A stretch of DNA of 64,000 nucleotides from Plesiocystis pacifica SIR-1 (GCF_000170895.1 NZ_ABCS01000013.1:1-64000), one strand, 5' to 3'; positions 1 to 8,783 are shown, counted from the first letter of the stretch. The notes: generated by a model not told the origin, from the sequence alone. Translations and numbers: made by a program.

Positions 1-365
1 CCCGGGCCGCCCTCGAGGGCGCGCAGGAGCGGCTCGACGGCGAGCACGGCCGCCGGGTCGACGGTCGCGGGCTTGCGCCGCCCGGGCCTGCGCACGAGCG
101 GCCGGTCGTCGTCGCGGGCGTCGACGCAGGCTCGCTCGGAGGACACCTCGGCGTCACTGGGCGCCTCGAACACGACGCTCCGATGGCCCCAGCGCAGGGT
201 CTGGCCCTCGCGGGCCGTGGGCGCCGGGGTGCTCGGGCGGGCGAGCCAGCGCCGCCGGTCCGCGGGCTCGAGGCGCCACGCGAGCTCGCCGGGCGCGTCC
301 GCGCCAAGGAGGGTCGTGGCCAGGGCCTGCGCGACGGCGCCGCTGCCGAGGAGGGTCGCGTCCAT
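1..365 (-). CDS. Hypothetical protein, partial (3' part beyond the window)
   Basis: The minus-strand frame is open from an ATG at 365 to the window edge, giving about 121 residues that begin MDATLLGSGAV. Two in-frame GTG codons lie just upstream. The one at 377-375 overlaps the TGA of the preceding gene (GTGA), so translation may really start there by coupling. The visible part is rich in Ala, Arg and Leu, with no signal peptide, membrane segment or motif I recognise. Its close overlap with the 98-residue gene upstream suggests a two-gene operon on the minus strand. Function unknown. Confidence 0.5.
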   Translation of the reverse strand, partial: MDATLLGSGAVAQALATTLLGADAPGELAWRLEPADRRRWLARPSTPAPTAREGQTLRWGHRSVVFEAPSDAEVSSERACVDARDDDRPLVRRPGRRKPATVDPAAVLAVEPLLRALEGGP

Positions 366-373
366 GGTCACGG

Positions 374-670
374 TCACGGCTGCTGCTCGGACGACGACTC
401 TCGTTGCTCGCGCTGCTTCCGGATGCGCTCGCGCAGGGCCTCGAGGCGGGTGCGCGCGTCGGCGATGAGCTCACCGGCCGACTCGCCCACGCCGTGGGCG
501 ATCTCCGTCGCCCGGGCGCTCGCAACCTTCTCGGCCTTCTCGATGTGGGGCTGGAGCTTCTTCCAGTTCTCCCGGGCTTCCGCGCCAGCGTCGCGGGCGG
601 CCTTCCCGACCTCCGCGCCGAGGGTCCGCAGGTCTTCGAGGCCCTTGTCGAGCAGCTCTTTGGTGTCCAT
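374..670 (-). CDS. Small helical charged protein
   Basis: A 98-residue protein starting MDTKELLDKG. I prefer this ATG (670) to upstream starts because the sequence before it (rich in Pro and Trp) does not look like protein. The whole chain is charged and Ala-rich with heptad-like spacing (EKAEKVASARATEIA), so it is probably one or two long helices or a coiled coil. There is no signal peptide or transmembrane segment. The pattern resembles phasin-like or YtxH-like soluble helical proteins, but this is composition only and no family can be named. Its TGA overlaps a possible GTG start of the next gene on the same strand. Confidence 0.6.
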   Translation of the reverse strand: MDTKELLDKGLEDLRTLGAEVGKAARDAGAEARENWKKLQPHIEKAEKVASARATEIAHGVGESAGELIADARTRLEALRERIRKQREQRESSSEQQP

Positions 671-862
671 GGGCGCCCACCATAAGTCGGCCGAGGGCAG
701 GCGCATCGGGGCAACCGCGCTCCCCATGTGATGGGCCCCACGTCTGGCCGCCGTGGCGACCAGACTCTAGATTTGATGGAGGGGCTTCGCAGCCCCTCCC
801 CCGCACCGGCAAAGCCGTTACGGGTCCTGCGCCCCGGCGGTCGGGCGGGCGCCCTCCTGTCT

Positions 863-1041
863 GAGTCGTGGACGTGGGGCAGGGAGGGCGTGGCGTCGTC
901 CACGACGGCTAAAATAGTCAGGGGCTGTGGATTCATTCACAGCCCCTGAGTCGTGGACGTGGGGCAGGGAGGGCGTGGCGTCGTCCACGACGGCTAAAAT
1001 AGACAGAGGGGCGGACAGGACTCGTTCTGGCCGACCCTCTG
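863..1041 (+). repeat. Family A hairpin element, two tandem copies with an intervening hairpin
   Basis: Two copies of a core of about 54 bp. Each has a perfect 10-bp inverted repeat, GTCGTGGACG / CGTCCACGAC (865-874 with 897-906, and 950-959 with 982-991), around an identical 22-nt loop, followed by GGCTAAAATAG. Between them is a different perfect 12-bp hairpin (918-929 with 938-949, loop GATTCATT). After the second copy comes a third stem, CAGAGGG/CCCTCTG (1004-1010 with 1035-1041). The array lies in the divergent gap between the 98-residue gene and the glutaredoxin gene. The same core recurs at 1420-1544 and 44583-44708, with truncated copies near 30484 and 63389. I see no gene in 671-1090. 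Confidence 0.85.
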
Positions 1042-1090
1042 GGTGCGCGTGTCGCTTGCGCCTCGAGGTCGCCAGCGCTAGGAGGCTCCC

Positions 1091-1372
1091 ATGGGCACCT
1101 TCCCGCTCCCGGACGCCATCGACAAGGATGTGGTCATCTACCTGACGCCCTGGTGCCCCTACTGCATGGCCGCTCGCCGCCTGCTCGACACCCGCAAGGT
1201 CAGCTACGAGGTCGTCGACGTCACGGGCAACGCGGCCGCGCGGACCTGGATGCGCCAGAACACGGGCCAGAGCACCGTGCCGCAGATCTTCATCAAGGGC
1301 GAGAGCATCGGCGGCTTCGACGAGCTCTCGACCCTCGATCAGCGCGGCGGCCTGCGCGAGATGCTGGCCTGA
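1091..1372 (+). CDS. grxC: Glutaredoxin (dithiol, CPYC type)
   Basis: A 93-residue thioredoxin-fold protein of full family length. The active site TPWCPYCMAAR (about residues 20-30) is the classical dithiol glutaredoxin motif, used to reduce disulfides or protein-glutathione mixed disulfides with GSH in the cytoplasm. The cis-proline motif STVPQIFI and the GSH-binding IGGFDEL segment are both present. A strong Shine-Dalgarno AGGAGG (1080-1085) lies 5 nt before the ATG and fixes the start. The gene sits alone between two arrays of family A repeats, so it is probably a single-gene transcript. Symbol given by family similarity only. Confidence 0.93.
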   Translation: MGTFPLPDAIDKDVVIYLTPWCPYCMAARRLLDTRKVSYEVVDVTGNAAARTWMRQNTGQSTVPQIFIKGESIGGFDELSTLDQRGGLREMLA

Positions 1373-1381
1373 ACCCTCTGT

Positions 1382-1546
1382 GGGACTGTGAAACTTCACA
1401 GTCCCTGTCCATTTTGGCCGTCGTGGACGACGCCACGCCCTCCCTGCCCCACGTCCACGACCCAGGGACTGTGAAACTTCACAGTCCCTGTCCATTTTGG
1501 CCGTCGTGGACGACGCCACGCCCTCCCTGCCCCACGTCCACGACCC
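1382..1546 (-). repeat. Family A hairpin element, two copies, inverted orientation
   Basis: Two copies of the family A core on the minus strand (inverted repeats 1420-1429/1452-1461 and 1503-1512/1535-1544). They alternate with near-identical hairpins, GGGACTGTGAA-AC-TTCACAGTCCC, at 1382-1405 and 1463-1490 (the latter has a 13-bp stem). The array starts about 10 nt after the glutaredoxin stop codon. The copies differ from those at 863-1003 mainly in GGCCAAAATGG versus GGCTAAAATAG after the stem. Confidence 0.85.
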
Positions 1547-1568
1547 AGAGGCTGCAAACGCGAATCCA

Positions 1569-1697
1569 CGCCCCCGCTTGCGGGGGCGACCACCACCCTT
1601 CTCCAAGGCACGAACCCCATTGCCCACCAAGCCAAAGAGGAGGAGCGGAGCGACGAAGCGTCCCCGGTCCCAGGCGGCTGTGGGGGCAAAACAGAGC
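1569..1697 (-). repeat. Family B 3'-end element, copy 1
   Basis: An element of about 128 bp that begins directly after the TGA of the SNF2 helicase gene (minus strand). Read on the minus strand it runs from TGTTTTGCCCCCACAGCC through a conserved middle (GACGCTTCGTCGCTCCGCTCC) to a terminal palindrome, CCCCCGC-AA-GCGGGGG. Close copies occur at 23589-23707 and 63241-63369, each directly after the stop codon of the gene on the same strand. It is followed by a linker starting GTGGATTC and then by family A copies. It probably acts at the RNA 3' end or is a non-autonomous mobile element; both are inference. Confidence 0.8.
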
Positions 1698-4600
1698 TCA
1701 GTCGGCGAGCAGTCCGATGAGCTCGTCGAGGTCGAGGGCCCCGGCGCCTTCGAGCCCAAACAGCAGGTCATCAGTGAGCTCGCGCTTTTCGGCGTGGAGG
1801 GCGAGGATCTTCTCCTCGATCGTGCCTTTGCTGACTAAGCGGTACACCGTCACGGGTCGTGACTGGCCGAGGCGATGGGCGCGATCGGTCGCCTGATCTT
1901 CGACCGCGGGGTTCCACCACGGGTCGAGGTGCAGGACATAGTCGGCGCCGGTCAGGTTCATGCCGACGCCGCCAGCGCGGAGGCTGAGCATGAACACGTC
2001 GCCCTCGCCAGCCTGAAAGGCGTCGACGCGACGGGCCCGCTCGGCGGCCGGGGTCGCTCCGTCGAGCTCGAGGTACTCGATCCCCGCGGCCTCGAAGGCC
2101 TGGCGCATGAGCGCCATCGCGCCGAGGAACTGGGTGAACACGAGGGCGCGGTGGCCCTCCTCGCGCAGGCTCAGGAGCTGCCGGGTCAGGGCGTCGATCT
2201 TGGCCCCAGCGGGGCCGCGTTCGTCGAGGAGGCGCGGATCCACGGCGGCCTGGCGCAGGCGGGTGAGCTCCGCGAGGATTCGGACGCGCTGGGTGTGCTG
2301 TTCGCCCCCTTCGAGGGACTCGAGGGCACGGCGGCGGAGGGCTTCGTAGTAGGCGCTGGCCTTGGCCGTCGGCTCGATCTCGAGGGTGACCTCGGTCCGC
2401 GGCGGGAGCTCGTCGAGGACCTGGGCCTTGGTCCGGCGCAAGATGAAGTGCTTGAGCAGCGCGCGCAGCTGGCTCGCGGCCTCGCGCTCGCCTTGGGCGA
2501 TGGGCTTGGCGAAGCGCTCGTCGAACTGCTTGCGCGTCCCGAGCAGGCCCGGGAGGAGCACGCGAAACAGACCCCACAGCTCGGCGGGGCGGTTCTCGAC
2601 GGGGGTCCCGGTCAAGCCCAGGCGAAAGCTCGCGTCGAGCTCCCGGGCGGCCTTGGCCCGCTTGGTCCGCTCGTTCTTGAGGGCGTGGGCTTCGTCGAAC
2701 ACGACCGTCGCAAAGGTGAGGTCGGCGAGGGCCTCGGCCTCGGACACGAGCAGGCCGTAGCTGCACACGATCAGGTCTCGGGAGCGGGCGGCCGCGAGCA
2801 GCTCCTCGCGGTCGGGGGCGTCGGCGAGGACGGCCGGGCGCAAGCTCGGGGCGAAGCGCTGGGTCTCGGCGATCCAGTTGTGGACGACCGAGGTCGGGCA
2901 CACGACGAGGGCGGGGCCCTTGGACGCGCGCTGGGCCAGCAGGGCCAAGGCCTGCACGGTCTTGCCGAGGCCCATGTCGTCGGCCAGGCACGCGCCGAGC
3001 CCGGCCTCGGCGAGGCGCCACATCCACTCGTACCCTTCGCGTTGGTAGTCGCGCAGCTGGGCTCCGAAGCCCCGCGGGCGGCGGGGGCGGGTGCCCGCGA
3101 GCTCGCGCGCGCGCTCGAGCCGAGCGCGGCTCTCGGCGTCGAAGGACACCTCGGCGAGGGACTCGCCCAGCCCCTCGACGACGGGGAGCATCGCCGCGGT
3201 GGTCCGGACGCGGCCGGCCTTGGGCGCGCCGAGCTTGTGGAGCGCGTCGAGGCGCCGACGCAGCTGCTCGGACAGGGCGAGGAAGCGGCCTTCGCCGAGG
3301 GCCACGAAGCGGGCTCCCGCGCGCCGCCCGATGAGCTCGGTGAAGCGGAGCACCTGACCCTCGTCGACCTCGATCTGGGCGTCGAGCTCGAGCCAGCTCT
3401 CGGTGGTGCGGACCGCGAGGCGCAGATCGCCCAGGCCCCGCTCGATCGGGGGCCGCAGCGGCTTGCCCTCGGGCCACGCGAGGACGACGGCGTCGCCGAG
3501 GTGGCCGAGCTCGATCACGACCTCGAGGGCGTCGACGAGCGTGGACACCGACCAGCTGAGCGGGCCCGTCGCGTAGGCGGCGAGGGTGGGGGCGTTTCGC
3601 TCGAGCTGGTGGGCGCGGCGGCGCTCGTCGACGAGGTCCCGCTCGCAGCGGAGCAGGCGGGTTTGAGCGTTCGCGGTGACCTCGCCCGAGACCGCCGTGT
3701 TCCCGACGCCCGGCGGGAAGTGGGGGCCCTCGATGCCCAGCGGCGCGACCCGGGCGCTCGCGCTCAGGTGGTCCCCGTCCCAGCTCAACAACAGCACGGG
3801 GCGCGGATCGGCGGTGATCTCCTGGGTCTCGGGCTTCAGGTCGCCCTCGACCTCGGCGCCGACGGTCACGCTCAGGCGGGCGAGGGAGCGCGCGAGCCGG
3901 TCCTTGGCGGCCGCGGGCACGGCGACGCCGGAGCCCAGCACCTCGAGGGCTTGCTCGAGGGCGGGGGTGCGGGAGGTGAAGGTCAACGTCGCCCCTTCGT
4001 CGTCCTTGCCCTCGCGCCACAGCAGCGGGCGATGGACGAGCTCCGGGGGATCGATCTCGACGCGCAGGCGGTCGCCGCTTTGGGTCGTGCGCAGCTTGGG
4101 GGGGCGGTGCTCGACTCGGATCGGCGCTCCCTCGGAGTCGATGACACGGGGGTGGCCGATCAAGCGCTCGAGCATGCGGCCGAGGAGCTGAGAGCGCTCG
4201 GCCGGGCCGAGCTGCCACGAGGGCGGGCTGTGGACGAGGTCGTTGAGCAGATCGTGGTCTGCCGGGGTCAGGCGGACGTCGTCAGCCTGCAGCAAGGTGT
4301 CGAGCTTGATCTCCCGGCCCTTGGTCTTGGTCTTGGAGCGCGTCGAGCGGACGCGCGGGGTCGCGCTCAAGGTGTGCGTCGAGATCCGCAGCTGCCACAG
4401 GAGCTCCCGGGACTTTTGCGCTTCCGGAGCGTCCGACACGGACTGCGCGCGGTCGACGATCGACTCGAGGCCGGCGAGCACCGTCTCCCACGCCTCTGGA
4501 GGGCACAAGGCCGTTGCGAGGGCGGGCGTCGCCGCAGTGCCGGGGTCGGCCTCGCCCAGGTAGGCCGCCGCCAGGGCCTCGAACTCCCGCGCGACCGGGT

Positions 4601-5855
4601 CGAAGCCGCGGGCGCGAGCGAGCTGAGCCCACCCGTGCAGGGTCTCGACGGCCTGCTGGCGCTGGAGCACGTCGGCCTCGTCGCCGTCGGCGGGGAAGCG
4701 CGCGTCGAGCCAGAGGTCGTGGAGCGCCCGAACCCAGGGGGCGGACCACTCGGCGTGCTCGCTCATCCGCGTCGACGCGCCAGGGCGAAGGTCGCCGCGC
4801 TTGCCCATGAGGCCGTGGAGGACCGCCTCGATGACCTGATGAGGCAGGTGCTCGCCGAGGTCGTTGTCGGAGCAGGTCTCGCTGACCGGCGCGATCGCCT
4901 CGAGCTGCTTGGCGTCCCCGTCCGAGCACGCGATCGCCGCGAGCACGTGGCACAGGCCCTCGAGCTGGTACAGGGCCTTGCGCTTGCGGGTCTTCATGGA
5001 CGCGACCGCCTCGGCGCCGATGCGCGCGGCCTCGGCGTAGTCTCCGGCCCAGAACGCTGCGAGGAGCTCGAGGCCCTCGCGGCCGTACTTGGGCAGGCCG
5101 TCGAGGGCGAGGGCGCGCTCCGTCTCCCCGCGCAGGATCAGCAGGCGGCCGACGTCGAGGCGCAGCTTCTTGTCGTCGAGGTCGAGGGCCGCGTCGAGCA
5201 CGTGCGCGGCGACGGGATCGAGCATGGTCCGCGCGAAGTCGATGGTGGACCGCAGGTAGAGCAGGCGCTCTCGGGCTTCGAAGCAATCGAGGGCGCCCGC
5301 GGGCGGGCAGGGGCCGAGGGACAGCGTGAGCCACTTCTCCTGATCTTTGTCGTGGAGGCAGCGCTTCGCCATGGCCACGACCCACGCGACCGCCTTGGGC
5401 TTGGCCTCGAGGGTGGCGATGCGTAGGTCCGTCTCGAGCTCCTCCGGGCTCGGCCAGGCCCCCCTGCCGTACGGGTGGACGCCCCAGCCTGGGCTCTTGC
5501 GCTTGTCGAGGGCGGCGAGGCGCCCGCTGCCGTGGAGCCGCTCGAGGACCGCGATCGTGACCTCCCGGGAGGTGCGGTAGAAGATGTTGTTGGGGGTGAC
5601 GCGGCCCGAGCCGGAGCGGGCGAGGCTGACGAGCTCATCCTCGGCGAGGCGATCGATGGCTGCGCGGACCAGCTCTTTGGCTCGCTCGAGCTTCTCGTTG
5701 CCAGGGCCGCGCACGTTGCTGGTCTTCGCGCGCTTGATCCAGTCCGCGCGGCGCAGCCAGCTGTTTGCGAGGGCGAGGACGCCGAGCAGCTCGAGGCTGA
5801 GCCGGTCGAGTCCGTCGAGTTTCTCGGTGGGCGCGAGTTCCGAAGGCGTGGGCAC
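1698..5855 (-). CDS. SNF2-family DEAD/DEAH-box helicase
   Basis: A 1385-residue protein. The C-terminal third is a complete SNF2 ATPase: motif I DDMGLGKTVQALALL (near residue 958), motif II DEAH (near 1053), LTGTPVENR, and the C-lobe with the final motif ATDRAHRLGQSRPV (near 1328). Such enzymes use ATP to translocate on double-stranded DNA and remodel protein-DNA complexes. The first 900 or so residues look like helical repeats and a SNF2-associated region, with no zinc-finger cysteine cluster seen. The start is a GTG at 5855 with only a weak ribosome-binding site, so a later start is possible. The gene appears monocistronic, and a family B element follows its stop directly. Confidence 0.93.
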   Translation of the reverse strand: MPTPSELAPTEKLDGLDRLSLELLGVLALANSWLRRADWIKRAKTSNVRGPGNEKLERAKELVRAAIDRLAEDELVSLARSGSGRVTPNNIFYRTSREVTIAVLERLHGSGRLAALDKRKSPGWGVHPYGRGAWPSPEELETDLRIATLEAKPKAVAWVVAMAKRCLHDKDQEKWLTLSLGPCPPAGALDCFEARERLLYLRSTIDFARTMLDPVAAHVLDAALDLDDKKLRLDVGRLLILRGETERALALDGLPKYGREGLELLAAFWAGDYAEAARIGAEAVASMKTRKRKALYQLEGLCHVLAAIACSDGDAKQLEAIAPVSETCSDNDLGEHLPHQVIEAVLHGLMGKRGDLRPGASTRMSEHAEWSAPWVRALHDLWLDARFPADGDEADVLQRQQAVETLHGWAQLARARGFDPVAREFEALAAAYLGEADPGTAATPALATALCPPEAWETVLAGLESIVDRAQSVSDAPEAQKSRELLWQLRISTHTLSATPRVRSTRSKTKTKGREIKLDTLLQADDVRLTPADHDLLNDLVHSPPSWQLGPAERSQLLGRMLERLIGHPRVIDSEGAPIRVEHRPPKLRTTQSGDRLRVEIDPPELVHRPLLWREGKDDEGATLTFTSRTPALEQALEVLGSGVAVPAAAKDRLARSLARLSVTVGAEVEGDLKPETQEITADPRPVLLLSWDGDHLSASARVAPLGIEGPHFPPGVGNTAVSGEVTANAQTRLLRCERDLVDERRRAHQLERNAPTLAAYATGPLSWSVSTLVDALEVVIELGHLGDAVVLAWPEGKPLRPPIERGLGDLRLAVRTTESWLELDAQIEVDEGQVLRFTELIGRRAGARFVALGEGRFLALSEQLRRRLDALHKLGAPKAGRVRTTAAMLPVVEGLGESLAEVSFDAESRARLERARELAGTRPRRPRGFGAQLRDYQREGYEWMWRLAEAGLGACLADDMGLGKTVQALALLAQRASKGPALVVCPTSVVHNWIAETQRFAPSLRPAVLADAPDREELLAAARSRDLIVCSYGLLVSEAEALADLTFATVVFDEAHALKNERTKRAKAARELDASFRLGLTGTPVENRPAELWGLFRVLLPGLLGTRKQFDERFAKPIAQGEREAASQLRALLKHFILRRTKAQVLDELPPRTEVTLEIEPTAKASAYYEALRRRALESLEGGEQHTQRVRILAELTRLRQAAVDPRLLDERGPAGAKIDALTRQLLSLREEGHRALVFTQFLGAMALMRQAFEAAGIEYLELDGATPAAERARRVDAFQAGEGDVFMLSLRAGGVGMNLTGADYVLHLDPWWNPAVEDQATDRAHRLGQSRPVTVYRLVSKGTIEEKILALHAEKRELTDDLLFGLEGAGALDLDELIGLLAD

Positions 5856-5929
5856 CGAGCGGAACGCTAAGCGAGCGCCTCGTGTTTGTCAGTAGTTCTC
5901 CCGAAAGGCAGCAGATCTGCCGCCTCTAG

Positions 5930-5947
5930 GCCGGCACCGATGCCGGC
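5930..5947 (-). terminator. Small GC hairpin after the Cys-rich lipoprotein gene
   Basis: The perfect inverted repeat GCCGGCA-CCGA-TGCCGGC lies 5 nt past the stop of the minus-strand gene ending at 5952. There is no T-tract, so it may be only part of a terminator or an mRNA 3' stabiliser. Confidence 0.35.
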
Positions 5948-5951
5948 AAGC

Positions 5952-6230
5952 TCACATGCTCTTGGCCTTGGTGCAGGCGTACTCGTTCTTGTCCGCCTCG
6001 CAGATCTCCTGGCACTTGTCCTTGCCGACCTTGTCGCACAGCTCGACGGTCATCGTCTCCCACTTCTTGCAGGCCTCTTCGCTCTCCGAGATCGTGCAAG
6101 CGATGCCGCAGTCTTGATGGGTGCCCTCGTCGGACAGGCAGAACTTGGTCGCGGCGTCCTGCGTCTTGCAGGCGGCGAGGCTAGCCGACAGGAGGAAAGA
6201 CAGGCTCAGCAAGGCGAGGGGGCGACGCAT
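5952..6230 (-). CDS. Small Cys-rich lipoprotein
   Basis: A 92-residue protein with a type II signal peptide: MRRPLALLSLSFLL, then the lipobox LAAC with the lipidated Cys near residue 21 and Lys at +2. The mature part has eight or so further cysteines spaced through short charged helices (CLSDEGTHQDCGIACTI...), so disulfides in the periplasm or outer membrane are likely. No family recognised. Divergent from the HerA-like ATPase gene, with only about 60 bp for both promoters. A similar small Cys-containing lipoprotein is encoded at 59661-60011. Confidence 0.75.
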   Translation of the reverse strand: MRRPLALLSLSFLLSASLAACKTQDAATKFCLSDEGTHQDCGIACTISESEEACKKWETMTVELCDKVGKDKCQEICEADKNEYACTKAKSM

Positions 6231-6289
6231 GCCTCGAAGCTAGCAGTTTGAGCCCGCGGACGGTGCGAAAGTCCACTATGGTCTCGGCG

Positions 6290-8689
6290 ATGAGCGAGGC
6301 CGAACTCGAGCTTGGGCGACGACGCGAGGCCGGGGGCGAAGCAGGGCGCGAAAGGGGCGAGACGGTCGAGTTGCCCGCGCGCGCGTTGTTGCGCCACGCC
6401 ATGGCCCTGGGCTCGAGCGGCTCGGGCAAGACGGTGCTCTCGAAGGTCGTCGTCGAGGAGGTCGTGCGCGCGGGTTTGCCCGCGCTGTGTCTCGACCCCC
6501 AGGGCGATCTGTGCAGCCTGGCGCTGTCTGCCCACGACGACGAGGAGGCCCGCGCGGCCCTCGAAGCGCGCGGCGTCGACCCCGAGCTCGCGCGCCGCTT
6601 CGCCGAGGACGCCGACGTGGTGGTGTTCACCCCGGCCTCGACGCGGGGCGTGCCCCTGGGCGCCGATCCCCTCGCGGCCAGCTCGGGGCCCGACGCGGGC
6701 GAAGACGAGGAGCGGTGGACGCGGGCCGCCGGGACCCTCGCGGCCTTGCTGGGCTACGCGGGCGACGACGACGGGGAGGGCTTCATGGCCGTGCTCGCCA
6801 CGGTGCTCGAGGCCCGGGCCGAGGCCGGCGAGGCGCTGACCAGCGTCGGGGCGCTGACCGATCACCTCGTCACCCTCGACGAGGCCGGCGGTCTAGACCC
6901 CTACGCCCGCTTTTGGTCCGTCGACAAGCTGCGCAAGGCGATCCGCAAGCTCGCTCGCCTCGAGGTCGGCCCGCGCCGCAAGCTGTTTCGCCTCGGCGTG
7001 CCCTTGGACATCGACCTGCTGCTCGGGCGCGGCTCGGGCCCCGAGGCGGCGCCGCCCGGCAAGACCCGCGTGGCGATCGTCCACCTCAACAGCTTGCACT
7101 CCCAGGAGGACAAGGAGTTCCTCGTCGCCGCCCTGGCCGAGCGCCTCTACGCGTGGATGCTCGCCAACCCCAGCGCCGAGCCCCAGGCCCTGTTCTACCT
7201 CGACGAGGTCGCGCCCTACGTCCCGCCCGTGCGCAAGCCTCGGTGCAAGGACAGCCTCCAGCTGCTGTTCAAGCAGGCCCGCAAGTACGGCCTGTGCTGC
7301 CTGATGGCCACGCAAAACCCTGGCGACGTCGACTACCGGGCGATGGCGCAGTTCGGGACCTGGGCCCTCGGGCGGCTGACCACGCGCCAGGACCTCAAGA
7401 AGGTCGAGCCGACGATCAAGGCCCTCGCGCCGGCGGCCTGCGACGCGATCATGGCCGAGCTCCCGCGGCTGCGGCCGGGGCAGTTCGTGCTGCTCTCGCC
7501 GGACCACTTCGAGGACCCCGTCCGCTTTCAGACGCGGTGGCTGCTGACGCGCCACGAGACCCTCGACGAGGGGCGCATCGCCGAGCTGGCCGACGCGCGC
7601 TGGCGCGAGCGCTTCGCCCCCTATCACAAACCGCGCGTGGCCAAGGCTGCGCCGGCGAAGGTCGAGCCAGAGCCGGTCGCGGTCGAGCCTGCGCCGGAGC
7701 CCGAACCCGCGCCGGAGCCCGCGCCGAAGCCAGAACTGCCCTTGCCCGCGCCTGCACCGGTCGAGGTCAGCGCGCCCGAGCCCGCGCCGGTCGAGGCCAG
7801 CAAGCCCGCGCCCGCCCCCAAGCCGGCCAAGCCCAAGAAGCCGACCAGGGCCGAGCGCGAAGCCCAGGCCCAGGCCGACCAGCTCGAGACCCTGCGCGTC
7901 GCGGGCCCCGTCGACGCCAAGGGCTTCGCCGCGGCCGCGGGCTGCAGCGTCAGCAAGGCCCGCCGCGACCTCGATCGCCTCGAGTCCGCGGGCCTCGTCG
8001 GCCGCTTCAAGCGGGGCCGCTCGGCGCACTACTGGGCCCGGGACACGGGCGCGCGCCCGGACCTCGACATGCCCGAGAAGGTGCTCGTGGCCACGCCGCG
8101 CATCGGCCAGCAGCAGGCGACGGTGCTCGGCCAGAGCCTGGTCAAGACCTCCGTGGTCGGGGCCCTACGCGGCACGGGCCCGGTCGAGACCCTGGTCCAC
8201 GCCTCGCTGGTCCACGCGCTGCTCTACCGCGTCGAGTTTGAAGAGCGCGTGGCCGTGGGCCTGCTCGATCGCATCGGCGGCCTGGTCGGGGGGCAGCGAG
8301 GCGGCGGCCACGAGCTGCGCCTGGGCAGCGTCTACCTCCACCCGCAGACCCTGGCGCTCTCGGTCTGGGAGCCGGGCCGCGGGCTCGCCTTCGTCGAGGC
8401 CGAGCGGGAGATCCGCAGCCCGGCTAGCGACGTCCGAGACCTCGACGACGCCGTGCGCTTTGTCGCGTTGCCTCCGGGCGGGCTGCGCTTCGACGAGTCC
8501 CGCTGGCAGACCCGGGCGAGCCCCGAGGCGGTCCAGGCGGCCTTCGCGGCGCGCTGGGAAGGCCGGATCCTGGCGGTCAGGCCGGTCTTCCTGCCCCTGT
8601 GGAAGCTCCTGATTCGCCGCCACGAGCCGGCCGGGATGCGCATTGCGATGATCGACGCCATCGAGGGCCTGGGCGTCGAGTGGCCCTGA
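6290..8689 (+). CDS. HerA-like / DUF853-type ATPase with winged-helix domain
   Basis: A protein of about 799 residues (start chosen at MSEAELELGRR; ATGs at 6248 and 6278 are alternatives). Walker A GSSGSGKTVLSK lies near residue 41 and Walker B LFYLDEVAP near 300. The first 450 residues match the HerA/FtsK-like P-loop fold annotated in bacteria as helicase HerA-like or DUF853. A Pro/Glu/Ala linker (about 460-530) then leads to a winged-helix segment (CSVSKARRDLDRLESAGLVGR) and an uncharacterised C-terminal domain. HerA-type proteins are hexameric DNA translocases, often partnered with a nuclease, but no nuclease gene is adjacent. Monocistronic, upstream of rpsF. Confidence 0.8.
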   Translation: MSEAELELGRRREAGGEAGRERGETVELPARALLRHAMALGSSGSGKTVLSKVVVEEVVRAGLPALCLDPQGDLCSLALSAHDDEEARAALEARGVDPELARRFAEDADVVVFTPASTRGVPLGADPLAASSGPDAGEDEERWTRAAGTLAALLGYAGDDDGEGFMAVLATVLEARAEAGEALTSVGALTDHLVTLDEAGGLDPYARFWSVDKLRKAIRKLARLEVGPRRKLFRLGVPLDIDLLLGRGSGPEAAPPGKTRVAIVHLNSLHSQEDKEFLVAALAERLYAWMLANPSAEPQALFYLDEVAPYVPPVRKPRCKDSLQLLFKQARKYGLCCLMATQNPGDVDYRAMAQFGTWALGRLTTRQDLKKVEPTIKALAPAACDAIMAELPRLRPGQFVLLSPDHFEDPVRFQTRWLLTRHETLDEGRIAELADARWRERFAPYHKPRVAKAAPAKVEPEPVAVEPAPEPEPAPEPAPKPELPLPAPAPVEVSAPEPAPVEASKPAPAPKPAKPKKPTRAEREAQAQADQLETLRVAGPVDAKGFAAAAGCSVSKARRDLDRLESAGLVGRFKRGRSAHYWARDTGARPDLDMPEKVLVATPRIGQQQATVLGQSLVKTSVVGALRGTGPVETLVHASLVHALLYRVEFEERVAVGLLDRIGGLVGGQRGGGHELRLGSVYLHPQTLALSVWEPGRGLAFVEAEREIRSPASDVRDLDDAVRFVALPPGGLRFDESRWQTRASPEAVQAAFAARWEGRILAVRPVFLPLWKLLIRRHEPAGMRIAMIDAIEGLGVEWP

Positions 8690-8756
8690 ACATCCACGGC
8701 GCGCTCGTGGGCAGGGGGGCTCTTGCCAGCTGCCCCGACCTCGCGTAGATCTTCCG

Positions 8757-8783
8757 ACCCTCCGCGCGAGCGCGTGCGGGGGT
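8757..8783 (+). promoter_or_regulatory. Hairpin in the rpsF leader (possible autoregulatory site)
   Basis: ACCCtCCGC pairs with GCGGGGGT (one bulged T) 60 nt before the rpsF start. Many bacteria carry an S6:S18-binding leader here that represses the operon. I cannot confirm the conserved CCG bulge motif, so the assignment is tentative. Confidence 0.3.

Noticed and set aside
1875..5426. 1183-residue open frame antisense to the SNF2 helicase
   Set aside because: The sense frame has full helicase motifs; the antisense composition is Gly/Arg/Glu/Leu and no motif is seen. High GC lengthens open frames.
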